A DNA stretch of 64,000 nucleotides from Dryomyza anilis (lineage: Eukaryota > Arthropoda > Insecta > Diptera > Dryomyzidae), in assembly GCA_951804985.1 (NCBI GenBank), contig OX638130.1:105350040-105414039 (forward strand), written 5' to 3'. The notes under the pieces are model-generated. The model was not told the DNA's origin, did no database searches, and worked only from the letters and a program-made list of their open reading frames with translations. A program made the position numbers and the translations under genes. Positions within the stretch are counted from its first letter, which is position 1. Every line of letters begins with the position of its first letter. Below are positions 10,371 to 21,420 of the stretch, in pieces.

Positions 10371-11025
10371 CATATTTCGAAACGAACTGCGAAATGAAAA
10401 TTGATCGTTTTATGGGGATCGACATATGGGGCATTTCAAATCAAGTGTACCAAAAAAAAAAAAAACTTAATTTCTCCAATTTTATTCACAGTTTACTGAA
10501 GTGTAGTCATATATGATGGTGTTCTGTGGATTATTGTTTTGTTTTTGGTCCATTAGTGTTTTGTACGGATAGTAGTGACTTCAAAGATTTTTCACTGCTT
10601 CGGTAGGAGGAATACTTAAATTATGTTAATGCAGTTCTGATAAACATTTCCTGAGACTTCAACTCATTTATTGAATTTTAAAAATAATGCATTTTTTACT
10701 TTTAAAAATGCGTTTTTTCGGTTTTCATTTTGTTTTGTTGTTTTTAACCTCCAGCATTTCACTATAATTCTCTCATAGATCATTAAATGGGATCTCCACT
10801 CTCAATATACGAAAAAAATTGTAAACATATATAATATACAGAGTGATTGATCAGCTTCGGGATGCTAATATTTTATGGGCCGATTCATTGTATCATTTCA
10901 TGAAAAAAATTGTTTAACAGTTTGGGTGTATCTGCAACACACACTGATGTACAGGGTGTTTTCAAAATTTAATTTATAAAAAAAAAACTTCTTTGAATTC
11001 GGCTTATTTAAACTTTTTTTATTTT
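10371..11025. other. Spacer between the duplication blocks
   Basis: No gene recognised. AT-rich. It includes a CAGAGTGATTGATCAG motif near 10850 and ACAGGGTGTTTTCAAAA near 10952, which look like ends of old transposon fragments, but no pair could be established. Confidence 0.4.
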
Positions 11026-11179
11026 AAAATATAAACCAGCTACTTTAAATTACAATTTAAAACATCAAAAATTAATTTAGTCAAGGACCTTGAGATATAG
11101 TATTATTTTATTGTTTTTCTTTTCAAATATGTGCCAGCATTATTTAAATGACAATTTCTCTTAAAGAAGGAAGTATCAT

Positions 11180-14100
11180 TCATATTCGCTGCTGCACATC
11201 AGTCTTTGGCATTTTGTTGCGCGGAAACAACAGCGACAAACCGCCCGCCACCAGCAAGGAACCCGCCGAGCTGTATAGCGCTGCCGAACAATTTGTCGCA
11301 ATTAGTGCACCCAGCACATTGCTGCCTGTAACGCTGCCAATGCGTCCGGCCATTAAAGAAATACAAACGGCCATTGCTCTGCAGAAATTTGAGAGAAAAA
11401 TTTGTTTTAGAATTTCAAACAAAACTAAGTTTTTAATAAGTTTACCTCAAATTTGTCGGATAAATGTCCACGACAATCACATTCACCACCAAGGTAGCCA
11501 AGCCACAGCATAGTAAAACCACAAAAAGATAAATGGCAACCAGTGGAATATTTATAACTAACGACAGAATGCCACAACCACCACAAACGAGCAGAATTGT
11601 AACTGAAATTAAATTTGTTATTACTAGAACTTAATATTTATAATTTGTATTTAATATTTGAACTTACATAATATAGGAATTCGTCCAAATTTACCAATGG
11701 CATAGCTGACAATCAACAAAAGCGTTACATAGATTAGTTCCAACACTATGGTATGTTGATAAGTAGAGATTTCCAATGTCTCCACACAGACAACTGCATC
11801 CGACTAAGGCAGAGAAGCAAAATTGGTTATAATTATGCACTAAATCAAATGATATATATATATGCATTATATACCTCAAAGGCGGTCATGCTAAAATTGG
11901 CCGACTGTGTCTGATCCAGCATATCACACATCAGACAATTCGTATGCGGAAAACGTTGCGTATACTGCATGGCTCTGTTGAGTATATAGGGAAACCACAT
12001 GTAGACACCGTGTGCCGTGAAGAAAATTATGAATTGTATGAAACTGGCCAGCAGTGTTTTACGCAGGTGCGTGCGTTGGAAGAGCGGTGCTGTTTGATGC
12101 CACATCGAGATCAAGAGTGCTTGGACAACATTCTTTTTGTTGCTGTTGCTAGTAATGTATGGGCGTTCTGTGGGTGTCTCCTGATCGGGTAGAAGAGTTG
12201 TAATCTATAAAGAGTAATATAATATACATTTTTAATGATAAGGTCTTTATTTTAAAGAGCATCAAAAATATTCTTTAATGACAAAAAAAAGACTAATATA
12301 ATAAATATAGCAATAGTTTAAAAAACAATAAAATAGAAACCACCGCAATGGTATAAAAAATAATTGAATGACAAAAACAGAAAGAGCTAAAGTATAAAGT
12401 GCAACTACATGGATAGCAATAGTATATAGAGCAATGGGTTATAAATTACAATACAATTCAGGACAATAATATAAAGAATTAGGAAATAAAAACAAGAATA
12501 GTAAGTTAGTTTAATGTACAATAAAATCATTTGTCTAAAGACAAAAGGAATAAGATCAGTTTGAAAGCAGCTTTAAATGGTTCTTGTTCAAAAGGCTCAG
12601 TGAGCCGGCCTCAGCAGTCCAGAGGTAGCGCGCTGGACTTGCATTCTGAAGGTCTCGGGTTCGAATCCCGGCTTGGGCATTGGGTGATATTAACCACAAA
12701 ATCGTAGGGAATAGATTTCACAGTACAATGGATATAGTCTGTCTGATATTTTTTTTGTTCATAAGTTATTAGTCCAAAGCCTTATAGACACATCTCGATT
12801 TGGTACCACTTAATACACAGAATAACGATAGAACTAGACGCATTAAAAAACATTTCTAAAATTATGAAAAATGATATATGTTGTTATCAGAGCTGTGAAT
12901 GATTCAATCTATTGCTGATTCACTCCCAAAAATATATGCATATGATTTGGTAATGTGAAAAAAACAATCATTGACACCAATTCAGTTACTGATTGGAACA
13001 AAAAAATCATTATTTCTTTTGAACAAATGATTGCAATCTCTGTTATTGAAATATTAAATGAAATTCAGTTTAATTCATTCATTTTGTTAAAATCTTTTTT
13101 AAAATCTCTATTAAAATCATTTACAGATTGAATCATCTTAAGTTCCAATCACCTTTCAAATCATTGGATTGCTGGATATATTAAGCAAAATCTTTGAATC
13201 GAATCACAAGATTTTGCAATCAATTTTTAATTCAGTGATTTAAATCATTTGTTCATTTTAGTCTTAAGATTGAATCACAAAAAAACATGCAATCATTTTT
13301 CAAGTCAAATGATTCAATCCCAAAAATAAAAAATCATTTGTCAAATCATTTGGTTGCAGCATAAACAACTGAAACGCAAATGATTTTGCAATCACTTTGC
13401 TCAAATCATTTTTCTCACTCAAGATTGGAAGCAAAACACACTCAAATCATTTTTTACACTCAAGATTGGAAGTAAAATAAATTTGAATCTTTAGTGATTT
13501 GAAATTTTTCGATTTATTTTTTTAAATCATTGTGATTTAAAACAAAAATAATTCGAAGTTTTTAACAATTTAAACAATATGTATTGAAGAATTCTTGTTA
13601 AAAGAAGGTAAGCTTGTTCAAATGTGACTCGCGTTGTAACCAATGACCGAAAATACACATATTAAGTTTTTCAAAACAATAATGAAAATTTTGCCTATTT
13701 AGAGATATTTACAAATCAGCGACCATTTAATCCAATATAAACAATATTTGGTGCTTAAAAAAACTTCAAAAATGATCAAAAATTACATTGTTTATTTTTA
13801 TAAAAAAAAAATTACATAAAGAAAAGAAAAAAAAAAAAACAATAGAATTCAGTTAATTATCATACATTAAATTAGGAAATATATATATTAAAATATATAT
13901 TAGTATAAATCATTCACTTTTAGTAACAGCAATTTTTCAAAGTTACTGTCTGATAGTGCCCCACGTCTTGGACTATTAATTATCCCTGCAAATGAAAACA
14001 GACGTTCAACTGATGCGGATGATGGAAGTGGAGTGTTGTATCTCAGGAACGCTTTTTTGATAGAAGGATATCTATTTAACATATCAAGTGATATCGAAGG

Positions 14101-17100
14101 ATCTGCCAGATATGCGTAATATTCATTTTCACTAGATGTGCTTTCAGTATTTACTTGCGATTCGTCTGAAATAAATATAATGACATCTTTAAATTTCTAT
14201 AGTATCAGTATTGAATTATTTGTCAAAAAAAAGTCTCTCAATAAAACAATAAATTTTAAATTTAAAGAAATTTCGCAACTGTAGAAAATTTTAAAAAAAG
14301 TAACTATAGTAACTATAAATTAGTAACTATGAAATATTTTTTGCTGGTTTCAACAAACTAATTTTTAATTCCAAACTAGGTAAACAATTTTAAAGTTGTG
14401 GATACTATAGAATGCTTGGTGCATGCACTATGAATAATATTAAATAGTTGTTCAATAAAGTTGTATCCAAACAAAACGTGATAATTTAAGTACATTAATG
14501 TCTTCGTATAGGTAAGTTATATATTTAAAATTATAATAATATAAGGTAAAAGCAGACATATGTATTCCAAGTTTGAAAAAAATGATAATTATTTTTAATA
14601 TTTTTAATTTTAAATATTTAATAATTACACTGTGCTACAAATTCCAAAAAATGTCGTATACAAAATTTCCCACCTATATTTCATATGAACAACCCAAAAA
14701 TATTTAAAAATAATTAAAAATAATTATAATTTATTATAAAAATAACTTATAATTAAATATCTGCTTAAAAGAGTCCACTGCTCTCATTCACAATACTGTT
14801 TGTTGTAAATACTGTTTCTATCACCTTCATTTTATATATCATAACTATTTGTAGTACTTCGAATGAAAGTGACTTTTCTTCCGACGATATTGAAAATGAT
14901 CCACCGTATCAAGCGCAAAAAATTAAAAAAAGTAGGAATATAGTTGATGATATCAGCGGAACAAGCATAATTTTATCTGGAGAATATTTCAAAATTCTGA
15001 GTGAATTCAAGAATCGCAATGGAAAAAGTGATGGCTTATTGGTACAATGTGTTTTTTGCAATACGAAACTACAAACATCACGAGCGATTTCTTCAAATTT
15101 AATAAGACATATGAGATTAAAACACAATGACGCATATATAAAATACAAAAATTTCAAAAGAAGAAGTATACGACCAGAAACAAAACAAGAGAATTTCCAA
15201 AATTTAATTGTTAAATTCATAGCTACAAATATGCTACCGATCAAAATTGTGGAAGATAAAACATTTAGAGATTTGTTAACGTTTTCAAATTCAAAATTGA
15301 AAGTAATGTGTAGGCCAACATTCATAAAAATTATTGATGAGAAATGTAATACAATGGTAACAAATATAAAAAACAACATCTCAAAAAATAAATATTTTTG
15401 TACCACAGCTGATATTTGGTCGACAAAGCATCGCAGTTTTTTTGGCTACACATGCCATTGGCTGGATGCTAGTTTCGAAAGACAGTCAATTGCACTAGCT
15501 TGCAAACGTTTTTCAGGAACACATTCCTTCGATAAAATAAACGATATGATTATTGAAATACATTCAAAGTACAATTTAAATTCAAATTCTGTTGTGGCTA
15601 CAGTGACTGACAACGGCTCAAATTTTGTTAAAGCATTTAAAGAATTTGGAATTCAAAATTTAAGTGCTGATGTAGAAGAAGATGGTGATGATTCTGATAT
15701 GGAAATGGTACAATTTGAAGAAAATATTTTGGAAAATACACTGCCAAAGCATTTGCGATGCGCATCACATACTCTAAATTTGCTTGCGTCCAATGATTTT
15801 ATTAAAATATTAAAAGATAGTCCCACGAACCATGATAGACACAACAGCGTAAGTACTTTTAATGTTTTTTTTTATTTCTTGTTAAGTAATAATAAATTCC
15901 ACTAAAGGTTATGCAAAAATGTGTCAGTCTCTGGAATAAAGTAAACCGTCCGAAATCATCCGAACATATAAAATCTGTTCTGGGGAAACAACTCAAGTAT
16001 CCGGTAGTCACTAGATGGAATTCAATGTTTGACTCTATCAACGATATAATAACTAATAAATTAAAAATAAATGACATATCAAAGTTGCTCCAAATTTCAA
16101 AATTTTATGAAACTGATTTTGATTATCTGGAGGATTACATTAAATTGTTAAAACCAATTGCTGAAGCATTAGATTTTTTGCAGAAAGAAAATGGAATGTA
16201 CTACGGGTATTTACTACCTACTTTGGCTACAATTAAAACCAAGTACAGGAAAATTAAAATCAATAATAATCTAAAACTACTTCCATTGGATATTGTGGAT
16301 TTGATAGAGGAGTCGCTATATACAAGATTTAAGGATCATTTTGAATTAAATACCAATATAAATGATGCTATTATTGCATCAGTACTATGCCCATCTGCAA
16401 AACTAAAATGGATATCGGCACTTAACTCTTCATTCACTGATGACAAAATTAATTTAATAAGCGGAATGATAAAACACATTTTAAAAAGTGAATCAGATGT
16501 ATCTGAAAATACGAACAGTATTGAAGAGGATAATAATTTTTTCGAATTTAATATCTCAGGTAAAAATGATTTATTGTAAATAGCGAATTCAAAACGATAT
16601 CGTTTGAACGAAAATAATTATCGTTTTCGACTATCGTTAACGATTCGAAAACGATAGCGTTCTCGAAAAAAATGGCTCTATCGTTACTGTATGAAATCTC
16701 GATATCTAAACGAATTCGAGTAGGGATCAATTTTAATATCGATACGAATTCAAAAAGTTATTCAATTTCGATACTATTAAATTAATTTGTCTTGGAAATA
16801 TATTTCATAGTGCATGCACCAAGCATTCTATAGTATCCACAACTTTAAAATTGTTTACCTAGTTTGGAATTAAAAATTAGTTTGTTGAAACCAGCAAAAA
16901 ATATTTCATAGTTACTAATTTATAGTTACTATAGTTACTTTTTTTAAAATTTTCTACAGTTGCGAAATTTCTTTAAATTTAAAATTTATTGTTTTATTGA
17001 GAGACTTTTTTTTGACAAATAATTCAATACTGATACTATAGAAATTTAAAGATGTCATTATATTTATTTCAGACGAATCGCAAGTAAATACTGAAAGCAC

Positions 17101-19395
17101 ATCTAGTGAAAATGAATATTACGCATATCTGGCAGATCCTTCGATATCACTTGATATGTTAAATAGATATCCTTCTATCAAAAAAGCGTTCCTGAGATAC
17201 AACACTCCACTTCCATCATCCGCATCAGTTGAACGTCTGTTTTCATTTGCAGGGATAATTAATAGTCCACTATCAGACAGTAACTTTGAAAAATTGCTGT
17301 TACTAAAAGTGAATGATTTATACTAATATATATTTTAATATATATATTTCCTAATTTAATGTATGATAATTAACTGAATTCTATTGTTTTTTTTTTTTTC
17401 TTTTCTTTATGTAATTTTTTTTTTATAAAAATAAACAATGTAATTTTTGATCATTTTTGAAGTTTTTTTAAGCACCAAATATTGTTTATATTGGATTAAA
17501 TGGTCGCTGATTTGTAAATATCTCTAAATAGGCAAAATTTTCATTATTGTTTTGAAAAACTTAATATGTGTATTTTCGGTCATTGGTTACAACGCGAGTC
17601 ACATTTGAACAAGCTTACCTTCTTTTAACAAGAATTCTTCAATACATATTGTTTAAATTGTTAAAAACTTCGAATTATTTTTGTTTTAAATCACAATGAT
17701 TTAAAAAAATAAATCGAAAAATTTCAAATCACTAAAGATTCAAATTTATTTTACTTCCAATCTTGAGTGTAAAAAATGATTTGAGTGTGTTTTGCTTCCA
17801 ATCTTGAGTGAGAAAAATGATTTGAGCAAAGTGATTGCAAAATCATTTGCGTTTCAGTTGTTTATGCTGCAACCAAATGATTTGACAAATGATTTTTTAT
17901 TTTTGGGATTGAATCATTTGACTTGAAAAATGATTGTATGTTTTTTGTGATTCAATCTTAAGACTAAAATGAACAGATGATTTAAATCACTGAATTAAAA
18001 TTGATTGCAAAATCTTGTGATTCGATCCAAAGATTTTGCTTAATATTTCGAGCAATCCAATGACTTGAAAGGTGATTGCAACTTAAGATGATTCAATCTG
18101 TAAATGATTTAAATAAAGATTTTAAAAAAGATTTACATCTATTGATTTAAATCTAAAAATATATTAACAAATGAATTGAAAAAAGATTGCAATCTATTTC
18201 TTTAAAAAGATTTGTGATTTGCTTTTTTTAAATCAGGTAAATGAATTGAACTCAAGGAATTGAATCATTTTCGTGGATTTGCAAATGAATTAAATCCAAA
18301 AAAGATTCAATCTTTCACAGCTCTGGTTGTTATGCCTTGACACCACTGATTTAATGAACATATTTAAAGCAGCTATTGTATAAAAAAAACCATTTATCAA
18401 AGAAAACTACAAATCAAAATAATTATTTGAGTTATGAGAGCTGAATATTACGATAATCCGATTTACTTTCTTTAATTTCTATTTTTAAAAATTAGCACTT
18501 ACCCCAATGCTACTCTCCGCTGACTTGGAGGAGACTCCTTTCCTATTACGATTGAAAACATCCTTAATCACCGCTAATGCTTCTTCATTTCGTCCCACCG
18601 ACAACAGATACTTGGGACTCTCGGGCAGTCGAAACATAAACAAACCACATATGAATCCCGGAAAACCGCAGGCTATCATATATACACGCCATGGCTTATA
18701 GACGATATTTAGAAAGGGTACAGCTAACGACCAGCGCTGATTGATGAAAACCCAGGCAAACATCGGAAAGAATATGGAAAAGAAGGCGCTAATAAATGCA
18801 GCAGATAAAATGGCACGATTACGATATTTCGAACAATGAAATTCGCCCAGATAAGCGAATACAGTAGCAGAACCTGATGAAAGCCTGTAAGTAGTTTTAA
18901 TTAATATATAGTTTCATTAAAATTATATAAAAATGAACTTACATTACACCATTCAAAAAACGCATCACCAAAAGCATCCAAAAGTTCGGTGAAAAACTAG
19001 AAATCACGGTTATCAAAAATGTGAGCAACAGACCAGGTTGCATGATACGTTTGCGACCTGTGGTGTCGGCCAGAAAACCCCATAGATGTGAACTGCATAT
19101 GATGCCAATAAAACTAATGGCGCCTATTAGACCCTGCTGCTGATTGGACAACTGCAGATCACATTCCAAGACGGGCAGCACAAAACTAATGCCCACCGAT
19201 TCAAGCACCACATTATTAATAATCAAACCCGAGATGAGGATAATGAAATAATTAAATTTTCCAAAGTCTACAAAAAAAGCAACGAGAACTTTAATTTTAG
19301 CAACAACTAAAATATTAGAACTTCTCACTGGTTTTTTCCAAGGCCTCCTCTATGGTGGCGGCGGCGGTGGTCTGCACCGCTTCCAGTTTGCCCAT
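11180..19395 (-). CDS. SV2/SVOP-like major facilitator transporter, copy B (7 exons)
   Basis: Minus-strand paralogue of the gene at 3364-6000. Exons: 19329-19395, 18943-19267, 18503-18884, 11875-12204, 11668-11803, 11446-11602, 11180-11378. Every exon has the same length as in copy A, giving 531 aa with no frameshift or stop seen. Motif A (GFLADTTGRKR), PESPKYLL and the V-V-D-I-Y-P-T-N-L-R junction are kept. Differences are mostly conservative: MTAFE for MSDNE at the end of exon 4, SVGRNEE for TVGRNEE, and a changed TM5. The poly(A) signal on the minus strand is at 11107-11112. Intron 3 is 6.3 kb (0.7 kb in A) because of a SINE and the hAT element; whether splicing across it is efficient is unknown. 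Confidence 0.88.
12205..12594. other. Proximal intron 3 of transporter B
   Basis: AT-rich tract with degenerate AATAGTATA units, shared with intron 3 of copy A. No other feature seen. Confidence 0.5.
12595..12754 (+). mobile_element. tRNA-derived SINE (family B)
   Basis: The tRNA-like head GCCTCAGCAGTCCAGAGG...GGTTCGAATCC (B box perfect) is followed by a short body (AACCACAAAATCGTAGGG) and a T-run tail. It is flanked by TTGTTCAAAAG (12584-12594) and TTGTTCATAAG (12755-12765), an 11-bp duplication with one mismatch. It is a different family from the CCGCGGTAGCTCAG SINEs; the second copy is at 34005-34186. It lies in intron 3 of transporter B, antisense to it. Confidence 0.85.
13089..14434 (-). 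repeat. Left arm of 1.3-kb inverted duplication in the hAT element
   Basis: Reverse-complement copy of 16804-18134. Identity runs from AAATCTTTTTTAAAATCT at the outer side to GCATGCACTATGAA at the inner side, with few substitutions. It includes an antisense copy of the last transposase exon (13900-14165) and AT-rich subterminal repeats containing AATCATTTG. Confidence 0.9.
13900..14165 (-). pseudogene. Orphan inverted copy of the hAT transposase last exon
   Basis: Encodes the hAT C-terminal dimerisation domain (P-L-P-S-S-A-S-V-E-R-L-F-S-F-A-G ... N-S-P-R-R-G-A-L-S-D-S-N-F-E-K-L-L-L-L-K) on the minus strand, with its own CAG acceptor at the high end and a TAA at 13900-13902. It is 12 nt longer than the exon used in the transposase model, because it keeps the R-R-G-A codons that the right arm has lost. 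There are no upstream transposase exons on this strand, so it cannot make transposase on its own. Confidence 0.85.
14498..17326 (+). CDS. hAT transposase with BED zinc finger (4 exons)
   Basis: Splice model: 14498-14511 (ATG TCT TCG TAT AG, donor GTAAGT), 14855-15848, 15908-16559, 17073-17326. The total is 1914 nt, 637 aa, with no internal stop. It would bind the element's ends and cut and paste it in the nucleus. An acidic N-terminus is followed by a BED finger (Cys70, Cys73, His90, His95). The RNase H-like core shows T-T-A-D-I-W-S (Asp191) and V-T-D-N-G-S-N-F (Asp257), the first two catalytic acids. C-A-S-H-T-L-N-L (~307-314) is the usual hAT Cys/His block, and the C-terminal dimerisation domain is ~595-637. 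The last exon has a 12-bp in-frame deletion removing R-R-G-A, present in the inverted copy; its effect on activity is unclear. The third catalytic Glu was not assigned. Confidence 0.87.
16804..18134 (+). repeat. Right arm of 1.3-kb inverted duplication in the hAT element
   Basis: Native-orientation 3' part of the transposon: part of the last intron, the final transposase exon (17073-17326), the 3' UTR, and a subterminal zone (17690-18130) rich in AATCATTTG/CAAATGATT motifs. It pairs with 13089-14434. Between the arms, 16575-16750 is CGAT-rich, with the palindrome AACGATATCGTT near 16588. Confidence 0.9.
18326..18502. other. Distal intron 3 of transporter B
   Basis: Starts with the right target-site duplication of the hAT element (18326-18333) and continues as the remainder of the original intron, alignable with the end of intron 3 of copy A (GAGAGCTGAATATT, near 5020 and 18436). 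Confidence 0.6.
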
Positions 19396-20262
19396 TTCTT
19401 TGCTTGATTTTTAGCCAGAGTCTTTGTGTTAATTTTTAATGCAGTGCGACAGACCACCACACTCAACGTTTCAGCCAATGTTACTGTTTTGATCAAGATG
19501 ATTTAAAAGTGTCTTCCAAATGTGGTCTGCTTTTAAATACTTTATCTAACGTAGGAAATGCGCATTTTGTTTGTGGTTTATGATGTACATTTTTATCTCA
19601 CAGACAGCCTAACCAAATAGTTGTATTTTTGCGCTGAATTGTGCAGCACATTATGCCGATGGTTATTGGACACGAGCTTAAGAATGGTGCGTATAACTTA
19701 TACATATTTTTGTTTACTCTCTGTATGTGAGATGATAAATTATGTTGTGTAATGTTGAGATGTTATAAAACAAACGACACAAAATTCATTTTATGCTATA
19801 ATAGGCGTAGTTTATAATTCTTTCTTATAGCATTCTGTAAAACTTTAAAGTAACATCTATGTTTTATAATTTAAAAAAAAAATTAAAATAGATTAATTAA
19901 AAAAAAGTAATAAAAAATGAAAGATCTAAATTGTAGAATTCAAGGGTTAATATAATTTACAGAAAGCTTTTTATTCTATAAACAAATTTAATTCATCTAA
20001 AATGTAGCTATAACTTTTAGTCGTTCTATATCTTCATTGTCGTACGAATTTGTCGAATTGTTTATGATTTCAAACATTCCGCCGCAACTCACTTAGACTC
20101 TCTATACTTTCTATGTTTTGTTAAATTAAGGATTATTCTTATTTAACTTAGCATTAGAGATAGCTATGCAAATATATCATATAACTTTCATTATCAAGCT
20201 ACTACTAGCACTGGAGGGCAGCGCAGCGCATCACAGCAGAAAGTAATTTATTTTATTTAAAT
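19396..20262. other. 5' flank of transporter B
   Basis: Non-coding and alignable with 6001-7020. It carries the empty site corresponding to the SINE at 6536-6725. No clear TATA box or upstream exon. Confidence 0.5.
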
Positions 20263-20516
20263 CGTCTTTGTAGAACTAAAAGTCGCCAAATACATTTTTT
20301 TGAAAATCTCAAATTTCGAGATTATTGGTATTTATTATAAAAAGTAATTAGTATATTTTTAAAGTTGAAATATCAATTGATAGATTCACATTTTCTTATC
20401 ATTTGCTACAAATATTGAGCCCATTGTTCAGAAATTAACAGATATATAAATATTTTTGTAAATGAATAATTGTCATTTCGAAAATGTAGTTGGTGACTTT
20501 TAGTTCTGCAACGACG
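20263..20516. mobile_element. 254-bp MITE with ~40-bp terminal inverted repeats
   Basis: The left end (CGTCTTTGTAGAACTAAAAG...) matches the reverse complement of the right end (CGTCGTTGCAGAACTAAAAG...) over about 40 bp. It is flanked by AAAT on each side (20259-20262, 20517-20520). Block A reads continuously across the site (TTTAAATGTT near 7010), which gives the empty allele. Non-coding. Confidence 0.85.
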
Positions 20517-20757
20517 AAATGTTAAAAATTTTCCTATTTTAATTGCTGTAGATAAACATAATGGTAGCGTCGTCGTATTTATATAATTTTTGTTTTTATC
20601 TAATACTGTTGACCCCTACGTTCAGACCAATTATAAGCTAAACGCTCAAGGTAGCTGCGCTCTATTTATGAATTTCACAAATTTTAAAATAATGTCGTTG
20701 TCTAAATGCATTTGTGTATAAGATTCAATATGAATGAAAAATACAGTTGACATTCCA

Positions 20758-21036
20758 AATAAAAAATAATGCATAATGACGAGTTCTATTTTCATATATC
20801 TCAGAAATGTTTGTGCATATGTAAAAAAATTTTTACAATCCGATATGCCTCGTCCTCTTTAATGTCTAGCAAAAAGGGGCTATATCAAAATTCTGAAAAT
20901 GTGAAATTGCGGAAAATTAAAGGTTTTATTAGACTACTATATTTGTTTAGTAAAATTTGTGCACTCCATTTTCAATTTTATTCATTTAACCTTATAAAAT
21001 CGTTTCTTTTAAAATAAAAATATTCAAAAGGTCATT
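20758..21036. other. Spacer after duplication block B
   Basis: No recognisable gene; an 82-codon open frame here has no family resemblance that I can see. Confidence 0.4.
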
Positions 21037-21420
21037 TTGTATACTAATACATTGTATGAAAATGGTGTTTTTAATGTAATGTATGTTAACGAACCGTCGA
21101 AACGTGATCTCAACGTATTGACTCCGTATTTTATAAAGAATATCGCTCCGTTAATGGAACGTCAAAACGTAAAGTCAACAGATTCATTCCGTATTTCATT
21201 CGTTAACGTACTCTCGACGGACTCACTCTATTTTGTATCAAACATATCGGTCCGTAAACATATCGTTGACACATACTCTTTACTGATTCGATATACGTTT
21301 CGATGTTCCTCTTTATCCGTTTACTGGATCGTTTCCGTATCCAAAAAAGGAATGTTTACGGAATCGTATTCCGTATGGCTGTTCGGTATGCGGCACCGTT
21401 AATGACCGTTTTGTTTCTTG
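21037..21420. other. CG-dinucleotide-dense stretch of unknown nature
   Basis: Unlike its AT-rich neighbours, this stretch is crowded with CGT/ACG/TCCG words (AACGAACCGTCGAAACG, GTTAACG, TCCGTAAAC). An open frame of 121 codons spans it, but it begins at a non-ATG codon and the product resembles nothing I know. The repeated related words look like degenerate tandem repeats rather than codons. Confidence 0.4.

Larger units (their letters stand above)
12888..18325 (+). mobile_element. hAT-superfamily DNA transposon with internal inverted duplication
   Basis: The terminal inverted repeats begin CAGAGCTGTGAA at 12888 and end TTCACAGCTCTG at 18325. They are flanked by a perfect 8-bp target duplication GTTGTTAT (12880-12887 and 18326-18333), the hAT hallmark. 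Length is 5438 bp. The middle encodes a BED-finger hAT transposase (14498-17326). Segments 13089-14434 and 16804-18134 are near-identical inverted copies of the element's own 3' part. The outer ~200 bp on each side differ from each other except at the tips, so the duplication is internal rather than extended terminal repeats. It is inserted in intron 3 of transporter B. Confidence 0.92.
11026..20757. repeat. Segmental duplication, block B
   Basis: Paralogue of 3213-8044 containing transporter B. It is about twice as long, mainly because of the hAT element (12888-18325), a SINE (12595-12754) and a MITE (20263-20516), all absent from block A. Block A in turn has insertions absent here (6536-6725, 7072-7843). 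The blocks lie in direct orientation about 3 kb apart. Confidence 0.85.

Noticed and set aside
14909..15406. 165-codon hydrophobic frame on the minus strand
   Set aside because: Antisense to the transposase exon 14855-15848, AT-rich; a shadow.
21037..21402. 121-codon frame in the CG-rich patch
   Set aside because: Starts at a non-ATG codon, has no recognisable domain, and the DNA looks like degenerate repeats; kept only as an unusual patch.
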